NCBI GenBank assembly: GCA_964410485.1
Contig: CAYPHJ010000093.1
Coordinates: 1 to 17,878, forward strand
DNA: 17,878 nucleotides
Origin: CAYPHJ01 sp964410485
GTDB lineage: Bacteria; Desulfobacterota; Binatia; UBA9968
Direction of reading: 5' to 3'
The notes under the pieces were generated by a model that saw nothing but the letters and a program-made list of their open reading frames with translations, ran no database searches and was not told where the DNA came from. Below, piece by piece: positions 1 through 7,823 of the stretch. A program made the position numbers and the translations under genes. How positions within the stretch are numbered: the first letter of the stretch is position 1; each line of letters begins with the position of its first letter.

Positions 1-98
1 AGAAATCCAGTTGGTATTCTGACCTATGTACGGTGATTAGCACCTTAGAACAGCTTACCCGCTTACAGTGGATTTATGCCCTCTGGTCAGCCTTCTTT

Positions 99-1274
99 TT
101 AAGTGGGAATATCCTGGAGAAACATCTCCATGGGCAACTCTTGTCCAAGTCCTTGTTCTCGCGCGAGTTCGTAGATTCGACCACCCACGCTCGCGAATTG
201 GATCCCTTGAATACCGGCGCTGTGCGCGCCATCACCCGGCAATGTCCCATAAGAGTTATTCTCCAGCGTGGTAATTTCGCTGGCACTGGCGCGGCGATAT
301 GAATCTCCCGTCTCCCAGTTGACGCAATCGACGTACCTGGCGTTCGGAAACCGTTGGCGATCTTCTCCTCTGGCCTGAAGCTTTGCGCTATGCGGAGGAA
401 TTTTTCGTCGTTCCTCCGGTGTCCCGGCCGCATATGTCATTCCGTCAATTCGCAACGCGAAATCGTCGTCGATGAAAGTTCCGGCCGACATCGGCGTCCT
501 TCTCACAAACAGGCCGACCGTGCTAATACAGCTAAACAGGTCTGGCCCAACCTCGTATGCTGTGACGTTGGCAAAATGTGAACCTTCCTGGAGCCATTTC
601 CCTTCAACGACCGGTTGGTACGCGTTTGTGCAGGTAGCAACGATATCCGAGCCTGCAAGCGCATCCTTGGCGCTTGCAGCCGGAACAATCTCGCAACTGA
701 CCTTGTCCGAAACCGCGCGCACATATTGGTTTACGTGATCTTTGTTAGGGCTGAACACCTTGATTTGAGTAATGCTCCGAACCACTGCGAACGCTTCCGC
801 GAAACTTCTGGCCATGCCGCCCGAACCTATGATGCCAAAAATCTTTGAGTCTGGCCTGGATAAATATTTCGCGCCGAGCGCAGCCGCAGCGGCAACGCGA
901 TAATGCTGAATGAAGCCGTCGTTCATAATTGCTAAGAGTTCGGCATTATCTACATTAAAAATAAATACGAGTCCTCCGTAGAGGCCGGGACGCGAGCAGT
1001 AGGTCACGCGCCGCCGCATGCCGTTGACCGTAGGCCATGAAATAATGTCGGGTTTGATCCGCAGCGCATAATAACCCGGCTCCCGAATCCCTCCTTCCAT
1101 GGAACTGAATGCAAAGAACTGGTCCGGGCGACGAGTCGGCACAAAATTATCAATGCGCGGACGGCGAATAGCGTGTCCCTTGGCAAATTGGCGGATTCCT
1201 TTTTCCAGCGCATCTATCGCCTGCGCGGCAGTAATCGCTTTTTCCTGATCTTCATTGCTGAGAAATAGGGGCAT
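99..1274 (-). CDS. Ornithine cyclodeaminase / mu-crystallin family protein
   Basis: A 391-residue cytoplasmic protein of the OCD/mu-crystallin superfamily, whose members are NAD(P)-dependent deaminating cyclases, imine reductases or amino-acid dehydrogenases. A Rossmann nucleotide-binding motif, GSGGMA, sits at residues 150-155 after the typical HYRVAAAAALGAKYL helix. K74 (in LRIKPD) and R126 are placed like the substrate-carboxylate-binding Lys and Arg of OCD. The length is somewhat above the usual 310-350 because of a longer C-terminus (about residues 300-391). The ATG is preceded by AGAAAGGA at good spacing. The gene is divergent from the Bug/hydrolase/GntR operon and shares its control region. 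The family call is firm; the substrate (amino acid, imino acid or other) cannot be read from the sequence. Confidence 0.9.
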   Translation of the reverse strand: MPLFLSNEDQEKAITAAQAIDALEKGIRQFAKGHAIRRPRIDNFVPTRRPDQFFAFSSMEGGIREPGYYALRIKPDIISWPTVNGMRRRVTYCSRPGLYGGLVFIFNVDNAELLAIMNDGFIQHYRVAAAAALGAKYLSRPDSKIFGIIGSGGMARSFAEAFAVVRSITQIKVFSPNKDHVNQYVRAVSDKVSCEIVPAASAKDALAGSDIVATCTNAYQPVVEGKWLQEGSHFANVTAYEVGPDLFSCISTVGLFVRRTPMSAGTFIDDDFALRIDGMTYAAGTPEERRKIPPHSAKLQARGEDRQRFPNARYVDCVNWETGDSYRRASASEITTLENNSYGTLPGDGAHSAGIQGIQFASVGGRIYELAREQGLGQELPMEMFLQDIPT

Positions 1275-1341
1275 ATTTGTTTCCTTTCTGGACAGAATAG
1301 TTTTCCGCTCTGAAACGAAAGTCTTCTCTCGGCGGGAGGGC

Positions 1342-1370
1342 TTGCAATCAATATGTTCAACTAGTATGGA
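1342..1370 (+). promoter_or_regulatory. Candidate promoter of the rightward operon
   Basis: TTGCAA (1342-1347), a 17-base spacer, then TATGGA (1365-1370), about 65 bases before the ATG at 1437. The -10 match is weak (3 of 6), so this rests mainly on spacing and on its position next to the proposed operator. Confidence 0.35.
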
Positions 1371-1389
1371 TGTCTGTACAAATTGTCAA
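1361..1389 (-). promoter_or_regulatory. Candidate promoter of the OCD-like gene
   Basis: Reading leftward, a perfect TTGACA -35 (1384-1389), a 17-base spacer and TACTAG (1361-1366, weak -10). It overlaps the rightward candidate promoter, so the two divergent transcripts would compete for polymerase and could be controlled together. Confidence 0.45.
1371..1380. promoter_or_regulatory. Candidate GntR/HutC-type operator
   Basis: TGTCTGTACA is an imperfect dyad (TGT....ACA) close to the GT-N4-AC form typical of HutC-subfamily GntR operators. It lies inside the -35/-10 spacer of the leftward promoter and abuts the rightward -10, a classical repressor position. The natural candidate to bind it is the GntR/UTRA protein at 3659-4390; this is inference. 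Confidence 0.4.
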
Positions 1390-1436
1390 CCGACGCACAT
1401 AATGACCCTGACCCTGATTTAAAGGAGGAATATTTC

Positions 1437-2468
1437 ATGCAGCGACTTATTAAAAAATGGGCTGCGAGCGCACTGTTAGTGCTCGGGTTGATGGTGGTCA
1501 CCACAAACGTGTCTGCTCAGGAAAGTTTCTTCAAAGGCAAGATGGTCCGCATAATTGTCGGCTTCACTGCGGGAGGGGGCTTTGACACCTACTCACGGAC
1601 AATTGCGAAGCACTTGAGCAAACACATTCCGGGCAATCCCTCGGTCATCGTGCAAAACATGCCTGGCGCGGGAAGCCTCGTATTGGCGAATCACCTCTAC
1701 AAAGTGGCCGAGCCTGACGGGCTTACCATCGGAAACTGGAATGGCGGGCTAATCATGGGCCAGGTTTTGGGTCAGTCCGGAATACAGTTTGACGCCAGGC
1801 GGTTCGAGTGGATTGGATCTCCGGTGAGTATTTCTCCTGTATGCCTGTTCAGCAAGGCTAGTGGAATTACCAGCATCGAACAATGGGCTTCGGCAAAAAA
1901 GCCCGTCCCGATAGGTACGATTGGCTCGGGCAGCAACACACACGACGTGCCGAAAATTTTGAGCGACGCTCTTGGACTCCCCAGCCAGCTCGTTGCGGGG
2001 TACAAGGGCTTTGCCAATATCCGTGTTGCCATTGAAGCCGGAGAGGTGGCGGGCGGGTGCCCAACCTGGGAAGCAACGCGCGGGACATGGGACGCTTTGC
2101 AGGGAGGGGATGTCGTGGTCGTAGTGCAAGCTGCGTCTCGGCCGGCTCCGGATTTGCCGAAAGTTCCGGTCGCAATAAATCTGGCGAAAGGGAAAGAGAA
2201 TCGCCAGCTTATTGAAGCAGGCATTCACAGCATCAACGATTTGAACCGTCCGTACAGCCTCCCGCCCGGCACTCCTAAAGATAGGGTGCAGATTCTCCGC
2301 AAAGCGTTCGATGCAACATTAAAGGACCCGGAATTCCTAGCTGATGCGAAGAAATCGAGATTGGGGGTGGATCCGATCAGCGGAGAAGAGCTTGATCGAA
2401 TGGTACAAGCGCTTTTTAAGCTTTCCCCGACGGTCACGAGTAAACTCAAGGCCGCACTGCAGCAATGA
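1437..2468 (+). CDS. Bug/TctC-family tripartite tricarboxylate transporter substrate-binding protein (copy 1)
   Basis: A 343-residue periplasmic solute-binding protein of the TTT (Bug/TctC) family. The start at 1437 is chosen because AAAGGAGG precedes it by a few bases and the product then opens with a clean Sec signal peptide (MQRLIKKW, hydrophobic core, cleavage near VSAQ). Family blocks follow: VRIIVGFTAGGGFDTYSR, NMPGAGS, PDGLTIG, and the C-terminal LPPGTPKD and KKSRLGVDP. No TctA/TctB membrane subunits are present, as is common for orphan Bug proteins, which may share a remote permease or act in sensing. It is first in a rightward operon, 26 bases before the hydrolase. The ligand is unknown; family members bind small carboxylates and related compounds. 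Confidence 0.93.
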   Translation: MQRLIKKWAASALLVLGLMVVTTNVSAQESFFKGKMVRIIVGFTAGGGFDTYSRTIAKHLSKHIPGNPSVIVQNMPGAGSLVLANHLYKVAEPDGLTIGNWNGGLIMGQVLGQSGIQFDARRFEWIGSPVSISPVCLFSKASGITSIEQWASAKKPVPIGTIGSGSNTHDVPKILSDALGLPSQLVAGYKGFANIRVAIEAGEVAGGCPTWEATRGTWDALQGGDVVVVVQAASRPAPDLPKVPVAINLAKGKENRQLIEAGIHSINDLNRPYSLPPGTPKDRVQILRKAFDATLKDPEFLADAKKSRLGVDPISGEELDRMVQALFKLSPTVTSKLKAALQQ

Positions 2469-2494
2469 ACCCCGAGTGCTGAAGGAGGATTCGA

Positions 2495-3586
2495 ATGGCT
2501 CTTGTGTACGAAAAGTCGGAACAAGACTGGCGCGACAGTCGCTTTCTTGCCAACCGATCAAGGATTTTGGCAAACGGAGTGGACGTGTACGACATGGAGA
2601 GCACGCTGGAGCGCATCCGGGTTTGGGGCGACTGGTGCCGAGAATGGTGCAACACGGCCAAAGCGCATGAGGACAGGGCAGAAAAATCAGCCGCATCCGA
2701 GCGTTTGTTGTCTGCGGCTCAGTTCTATCTTCGCGCCGCAAGCTGCTATCACTTCGCCCAGAATCTCTTTTACGAAGATCTGGACCAAAAAGCGGCGGCG
2801 CAGAAGCGCAAGCTCGAGTGCTTTGCCAAGGGCGCGCCGGCACTCGATCCTGCGCCAGTCCACGTGGAGATTCCTTTCGACGGAATAACTATGGCCGCCA
2901 ATCTGCGCATTCCCAATGAAGGAGAGAAACTTCCCTGCGTGATCCTCATTCCCGGCTCCGATGCAAGCAAAGAGGAATTTTACCCGCGGGAAGAATATTT
3001 TCTCCGCCGCGGGATGGCCACACTGAGCCTTGACGGACCGGGTCAGGGAGAAACCTGGTCTAGGATGCGAATGCGAGTGGATTACGAGCGGGCTATCTCG
3101 GCGGCGATCGACTGGCTAAGCAAACACCCTCGTATCGATGAGAAAAAAGTGGGCCTCTGGGGCGGCAGCTTTGCAGGTTATCTTGTGGTCCGGGCAGCGG
3201 CGTTTGATAAGCGAGTAGTCGCCTGCGTTGAAAACTGCGGTCCCTTCGACATTTCATACTATCGCTGGGACGATACGCTGCGTTTGCGGCGCTTCAATTA
3301 TCTCTGGGGCACGACAAGCGCAGCGGAAGCAAGGGACAGAGCCGCTCAGGTTACACTCAAAGGGGTTATTGAAAAAGTGGAATGCCCGCTACTCTTCATT
3401 CACGGCAAAGCAGATCCCGTCACACCGTACCATGAAGCCCAGAAAATGTATGACAGCGCCAAATGTACGAAAGATATCTGGCTCTTGGATGAGGGCAATC
3501 ACGTGTGCCACAACTTGCACCATATCGTAAGACCGATGACTGCCGATTGGATGTCGCAGAAACTCGCGGCCGTCCGGCATGGGTAA
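2495..3586 (+). CDS. Alpha/beta hydrolase, resembling 2,6-dihydroxypseudooxynicotine-hydrolase-type C-C hydrolases
   Basis: A 363-residue cytoplasmic alpha/beta hydrolase without a signal peptide; the ATG follows GAAGGAGG. The N-terminal ~125 residues form a helical cap, after which the core begins (CVILIPGSDASKEEF, then LDGPGQGET). The nucleophile is S225 in GGSFAG, D307 sits in HGKADPVTP and H336 in DEGNHVCH, giving a complete Ser-Asp-His triad. The elbow reads G-x-S-x-A-G rather than the usual G-x-S-x-G. Length, cap and motif order resemble the DHPON hydrolase/FrsA-like group, which includes C-C bond hydrolases of N-heterocycle breakdown, but an esterase or peptidase role is not excluded. 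It lies between a Bug protein and a GntR regulator. Confidence 0.85.
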   Translation: MALVYEKSEQDWRDSRFLANRSRILANGVDVYDMESTLERIRVWGDWCREWCNTAKAHEDRAEKSAASERLLSAAQFYLRAASCYHFAQNLFYEDLDQKAAAQKRKLECFAKGAPALDPAPVHVEIPFDGITMAANLRIPNEGEKLPCVILIPGSDASKEEFYPREEYFLRRGMATLSLDGPGQGETWSRMRMRVDYERAISAAIDWLSKHPRIDEKKVGLWGGSFAGYLVVRAAAFDKRVVACVENCGPFDISYYRWDDTLRLRRFNYLWGTTSAAEARDRAAQVTLKGVIEKVECPLLFIHGKADPVTPYHEAQKMYDSAKCTKDIWLLDEGNHVCHNLHHIVRPMTADWMSQKLAAVRHG

Positions 3587-3658
3587 CGCGTCTTTTACAC
3601 GAGAACACAGTCAGAAACCTGCGTAGGACAGCAACGTAAAAGGAGCCGGTCGAACCCC

Positions 3659-4390
3659 ATGAATCAGATTCTTTTGCATGAAAGTGAAGGCATCCCGTTA
3701 TACCGCCTGGTGAAAGCGCGCTTAAGGGAATTCATAAGCGCGCAGCACCTAAAACCTGGAGATCCAATTCCGCCTGAGCAAAAGCTTTGCGCTGAACTCA
3801 ACGTGAGCCGGGGGACTGTAAGAATGGCAATCTCCGATCTTGTGAGAGAGGGTGTCCTGCAGCGCCATCAAGGCCGCGGGACCTTTGTCGCGAGCCCAAA
3901 ATTCGAGCGCAGTCTTCTCCATTATTTCAGGTTTGTCGACCGCGACTCCTCGGAGGCGCTCATTCCCGAATCACGAATAGTCAGGGCTCGCGTCGTACAG
4001 CCTACGAAAAACGTAGCCGACATTCTGGCAATTCCCACAACGCAGCGGGTGGTGGAGCTAAGTAGGGTGCGATTGATAAAAGGCGTACCGTGCATTTACC
4101 AGCTCTCGTTTTTTCCCCAGAAGCTCTTCCCCGGACTTCAAGAAGTCGATCCTGACGTCCCGTCCTTGTACGACCACATCAAGGATCGATACGGCACACA
4201 CGTGATGCAGGTTGAAGAATACCTCACGGCCGGCTTGCCAGACGCGCACGCGCGGCGGCTGCTGGGGCTGGAAGAATTCTTTCCGGTCATCATTATCGAG
4301 CGGAAAACGTTTACGTCCCGTGAGGTGCCGATGGAATTTCGCCGCAGCCTCGGCAGAGCGGATCGGTACTACTATAGGGTTCGCCTGTGA
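3659..4390 (+). CDS. GntR-family transcriptional regulator, HutC subfamily (UTRA domain)
   Basis: A 243-residue DNA-binding regulator. Residues about 12-78 form the GntR winged helix: IPLYRLVKARLREFI, PGDPIPPEQKLCAELNVSR, then GTVRMAISDLVREGVLQRHQGRGTFV. Residues about 95-240 match the UTRA ligand-binding fold of HutC-type proteins, including the PFFPQ-like SFFPQKLFPGL stretch and the ERKTF element. AGGAG lies 13 bases before the ATG, slightly long. It is embedded in the operon with binding proteins and enzymes, so it probably senses the substrate or an intermediate and controls the divergent control region at about 1342-1389. The effector is unknown. Confidence 0.92.
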   Translation: MNQILLHESEGIPLYRLVKARLREFISAQHLKPGDPIPPEQKLCAELNVSRGTVRMAISDLVREGVLQRHQGRGTFVASPKFERSLLHYFRFVDRDSSEALIPESRIVRARVVQPTKNVADILAIPTTQRVVELSRVRLIKGVPCIYQLSFFPQKLFPGLQEVDPDVPSLYDHIKDRYGTHVMQVEEYLTAGLPDAHARRLLGLEEFFPVIIIERKTFTSREVPMEFRRSLGRADRYYYRVRL

Positions 4391-4475
4391 ACGCAGGTTC
4401 TCCAGAACATGCCAGGCTTTCACGGCTCAAGGGTATTTTTTCGGACCCGCTCTTCCATTAGTCAGGAGGTTTGAA

Positions 4476-5495
4476 ATGAAGAAGATATGTGCAATGGTCT
4501 GTTTCCTGTTTCTGATCGGAGTTGCGAGTGCCCCCGCTCAAGAACCGTTCAAGGACAAAACTGTCCGGATTGTGGTTGGGTTTTCGTCTGGGGGCGGCTT
4601 TGATGCGTATGCCCGGGCGATTGGGCGGCATATGGGAAAGTACCTTCCGGGCAGTCCCACAATCATCGTTGAGAACATGCCGGGCGCCGGGAGCTTAATT
4701 GCTGCAAATCATCTCTACAATCAAGCAAAACCAGACGGTCTGACCATCGGCCACTTTATCGGTGGTGTCGTGGTGGGACAGATTCTTGGGAATCCAGCGG
4801 CAAAATTCGATTCACGCAAGTTCGAGTGGCTCGGCGCTCCCGCCAAGCTCGATGCGGTTTGCGCGGTCACTAAGGCAACGGGCCTGAGCGATCTCAACGC
4901 CTGGATGAATGCTAAGACTGCGGTGAAACTCGGAGCGACCGGGCCAGGCTCCGAGACTTACGACGTTCCTAGGGTGCTTCAGGCAGCACTCGGTTTGCCG
5001 GTCCAGATCGTCTCCGGCTACAAAGGCACAGCGGATATCCGGCTTGCTGCAGAGAGCGGTGAGATCGGAGGCTTGTGCTGGGGTTGGGAAGTGATGAAAG
5101 CCCAATGGAGCCAGGCCCTGGAGAGCGGCAACGCGCGTGTCTTAATCCAGGCTGTGCCGAAGGCCCAACCCGATTTGCCAAAGGTACCCGTGGCGATGCA
5201 ATTAGCGAAACCCCAAGAGGGCAAGCAAATGATTCAAATCGGTATTCACGACCAGAGCCTTATTCTTCGTCCTTTTGCGTTGCCGCCCGGCACCCCGAAA
5301 GGAACGGTAAGTGTCATGCAGCGAGCGTTTCAACAAACGATGAAGGATTCCGAATTCCTTGCGGAGATGAAGAAATCGAAACTGGGACTCGACCCGGTGG
5401 AAGGGAATGAAATCGAAGACATTGTCGCGCGTATGTCCAAGCTCGACCCGGGTTTGGCGGCCAAGTTAAGGGATCTGCTCGGTGTGAAGAAATAA
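4476..5495 (+). CDS. Bug/TctC-family tripartite tricarboxylate transporter substrate-binding protein (copy 2)
   Basis: A 339-residue exported solute-binding protein, clearly paralogous to the product of 1437-2468: shared blocks include VGF..GGGFD.Y.R, NMPGAGSL, ANHLY, PDGLTIG, DLPKVPVA and LPPGTPK. The frame is open from 4212, but the start at 4476 is preferred because CAGGAGG lies 6 bases upstream and the product begins with a good signal peptide (MKKICAMVC, cleavage near APAQ). The longer form would overlap the regulator gene. The stop is 9 bases before the molybdenum hydroxylase, suggesting co-transcription. The two paralogs differ most in the ligand-facing middle, so they may bind different but related compounds. 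Ligand unknown. Confidence 0.93.
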   Translation: MKKICAMVCFLFLIGVASAPAQEPFKDKTVRIVVGFSSGGGFDAYARAIGRHMGKYLPGSPTIIVENMPGAGSLIAANHLYNQAKPDGLTIGHFIGGVVVGQILGNPAAKFDSRKFEWLGAPAKLDAVCAVTKATGLSDLNAWMNAKTAVKLGATGPGSETYDVPRVLQAALGLPVQIVSGYKGTADIRLAAESGEIGGLCWGWEVMKAQWSQALESGNARVLIQAVPKAQPDLPKVPVAMQLAKPQEGKQMIQIGIHDQSLILRPFALPPGTPKGTVSVMQRAFQQTMKDSEFLAEMKKSKLGLDPVEGNEIEDIVARMSKLDPGLAAKLRDLLGVKK

Positions 5496-5504
5496 AAGAA
5501 GTCG

Positions 5505-7784
5505 ATGCTTCAAAATCGGACCATCGTCGGTAGCAGCGCCGCCCGACGTGACGCAGTCGAGAAGGTTACCGGACAGGCAAAGTACACGGGCGATCTTGCG
5601 CTTCCCGGATTGCTTGAAGGAAAGGTGCTACGGAGCGTTTTTCCTCACGCGCTCATTGAATCAATCGATGTCCGCAAAGCCGAAGGCTTGGCCGGAGTTG
5701 TTGCCGTACTGACGCGTGCCGACCTTAAGGACATTAATCCCTACTACGGACATTGCCTGCGCGACCGGCCGTTAATCGCGATCGATCGCGTCCGTTATAT
5801 TGGCGAACCCATCGCGATCATTGCTGCGGAAAATCGGAAGATTGCGGAGGAAGCTCTCTCGCTCATTGAAGTTCGTTATAAAGAACTGCCGGTCTTGGCG
5901 ACGCCAGAAGACGCGCTCGCCGAAGGCGCGCCAATTTTGCACGAGAATGTGGCCGGCGTAGGAGAATTTCACGAAATGGGGGGCGTGGGAGAACAAACCC
6001 AACCCAACATTTGCCATCGCGAACACTTCTCAAAAGGAGACACGGACAAAGGCTTCCAAGAATCGGACGAGATCATCGAAGAGACTTATGAGTTTCCCAT
6101 GATCTATCACTACACGATGGAGCCCCACACCACTGTCGCAAAATACACCCGGGAAGGAATTACCCTCTGGACTTCATCTGCTCATCCGTTCCTCGTAGGG
6201 GCGGAAATCGCTCATATGTTCGGGTTCCCTCATTCCAGGGTTGAGGTTGTGGTGCCGTACGTAGGCGGAGCTTTCGGCGGAAAATCGTATTTCAAGATCG
6301 AACCAATGGTTGTTGCGATTGCGAGAAAAACCCAGGGTCGGCCGGTGCGTGTGGCTCAAAGTGTCGACGAATCAATGCTGACCATCCGGCGCCATTCAGC
6401 TAAGTGCAGAATAAAGACAGGGGTCAAGCGGGACGGCACCATCGTGGCACGGGAGGCACACGTAATTTTGGACACGGGCGCATACGCCGACAACGGGCCG
6501 CGTGTGGCAAAACGGGCCGCGAACCGCATTCACGGGCCATATAGGATTGAGCATTGCAAGATCGCGGTGCTGGCAGTCTACACGAACACGGTTCCTGCTG
6601 GATCGATGCGCTCCATCGGCGGACCGCAGACAATCTGGCCTCTCGAATGCCATACCGACACCATTGCCAGAAAGCTCGGGATCGATCCTCTGGAGTTCCG
6701 TCTGAAAAATCTTCTCAGGCCGGGCGAGGAATTGAGATCCGGTTCAAAGGCAATGGATGCGGATCTTGCGGTGGGAACGAAGAAAGCCGCCGAAAGTATT
6801 GGCTGGGGCCAGAGACAGCTTGAACCTGGCAGAGGGCTGGGCCTGGCGGTCGGAGTGACTGACTCCGAAGCAATGCCCGTCTCGGTGGCCTTGGTCCGCT
6901 TACTTGCAGATGGCAGCGTCATGGTTATGGCTGGGAGCACCGAAGTGGGCCAAGGTGCAAGGACAATCTTGAGTCAGATTGCGGCCCAAGAGCTAGACGT
7001 TCATGTTGAGCATGTGACCATGCAGGGCACCAATACCAGTTTCACCCCATTTGATCGCTCAACCGGAGCAAGCCGGTCGACGACGGTAATGGGAAACGCT
7101 GTCAGGGCCGCGACACGAGACCTGCGGCAGCAGCTCGTTGCTGCCGCAGCGCAGGCGCTCAAGGTCGAAGCCGAGAAGCTCACACTCAAGGATGGAGAGG
7201 TTATTTCCGGTGACAAGCGGGTTGGATACGGCAGGATTGTGGGACTCTATTTTGGAATGGCGGGGGGTGAACTGATCGGTCGTGGATATATTCAACCGGG
7301 TGGCGGCATGGACAAACAACTCCCCATTTTTTGGGAGACCGGGATGGGGGCTGCGGAAGTTAGTGTAGATGCGGAGACCGGCTCGGTAACGCTAAGCAAA
7401 TACGTGAGCGTTGCTGACGTGGGAAAGGCAATCAATCCTTTGCAGTGCGAGAGCCAAGATGAAGGTGCGGCCATCCAGGGACTTGGCCACACAATGTTCG
7501 AGTCCTTGGTTTATGAAAATGGCCAGCTTTTAAATCCAGGACTTATCGATTACCGTGTTCCTTCCATGACCGATCTGCCAGATGTGTTTGAATCAATGTT
7601 GGTGGAAAATGGAGATGGGCCTGGGCCCTACGGCGCCAAAGGAATGGGCGAATCCGGCATCGTCTCCATTGCGCCGGCTGTCGGGAACGCAATTGCGCAG
7701 GCTACGGGTGTTAGAATTCGGGAACTGCCGCTCACCCCTGAACGTGTCTGGCGCGCATTGAAGCAACACACAAGAGAAGGTTAG
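5505..7784 (+). CDS. Xanthine dehydrogenase-family molybdenum hydroxylase, large (Moco-binding) subunit
   Basis: A 759-residue protein covering the complete molybdopterin subunit of the xanthine oxidase family, which hydroxylates aromatic N-heterocycles or aldehydes using water. The N-terminal domain starts EKVTGQAKYTGDL (about 19-31). Moco-contacting motifs follow: GGAFGGK (about 253-259), the substrate loop AGSMRSIGGPQ (about 365-375), GQGARTIL (about 482) and PYGAKGMGES (about 708-717), holding the expected catalytic Glu. The loop lacks the Cys of the AYRCSFR motif of form I CO dehydrogenase, so this is not a CO dehydrogenase. No 2Fe-2S small subunit or FAD subunit is encoded nearby, although family enzymes normally need both. 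The ribosome site before the ATG is weak (AGAAG). The substrate is unknown. Confidence 0.93.
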   Translation: MLQNRTIVGSSAARRDAVEKVTGQAKYTGDLALPGLLEGKVLRSVFPHALIESIDVRKAEGLAGVVAVLTRADLKDINPYYGHCLRDRPLIAIDRVRYIGEPIAIIAAENRKIAEEALSLIEVRYKELPVLATPEDALAEGAPILHENVAGVGEFHEMGGVGEQTQPNICHREHFSKGDTDKGFQESDEIIEETYEFPMIYHYTMEPHTTVAKYTREGITLWTSSAHPFLVGAEIAHMFGFPHSRVEVVVPYVGGAFGGKSYFKIEPMVVAIARKTQGRPVRVAQSVDESMLTIRRHSAKCRIKTGVKRDGTIVAREAHVILDTGAYADNGPRVAKRAANRIHGPYRIEHCKIAVLAVYTNTVPAGSMRSIGGPQTIWPLECHTDTIARKLGIDPLEFRLKNLLRPGEELRSGSKAMDADLAVGTKKAAESIGWGQRQLEPGRGLGLAVGVTDSEAMPVSVALVRLLADGSVMVMAGSTEVGQGARTILSQIAAQELDVHVEHVTMQGTNTSFTPFDRSTGASRSTTVMGNAVRAATRDLRQQLVAAAAQALKVEAEKLTLKDGEVISGDKRVGYGRIVGLYFGMAGGELIGRGYIQPGGGMDKQLPIFWETGMGAAEVSVDAETGSVTLSKYVSVADVGKAINPLQCESQDEGAAIQGLGHTMFESLVYENGQLLNPGLIDYRVPSMTDLPDVFESMLVENGDGPGPYGAKGMGESGIVSIAPAVGNAIAQATGVRIRELPLTPERVWRALKQHTREG

Positions 7785-7823
7785 GCCTTATTGAAACGCT
7801 AAGGAATAGGAGAATCAAAAACC

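Noticed and set aside
1383..1436. Upstream extension of the first Bug protein frame
   Set aside because: It would overlap the promoter/operator region and hide the signal peptide; the ATG at 1437 has a strong ribosome site.
4212..4475. Upstream extension of the second Bug protein, overlapping the GntR gene
   Set aside because: The sequence is Arg/Trp-rich shadow coding, while the ATG at 4476 has AGGAGG and begins a signal peptide.
5505..7784. Carbon monoxide dehydrogenase (coxL) for the molybdenum subunit
   Set aside because: The Cu-binding loop AYRCSFR is absent and no coxM/coxS genes flank it.
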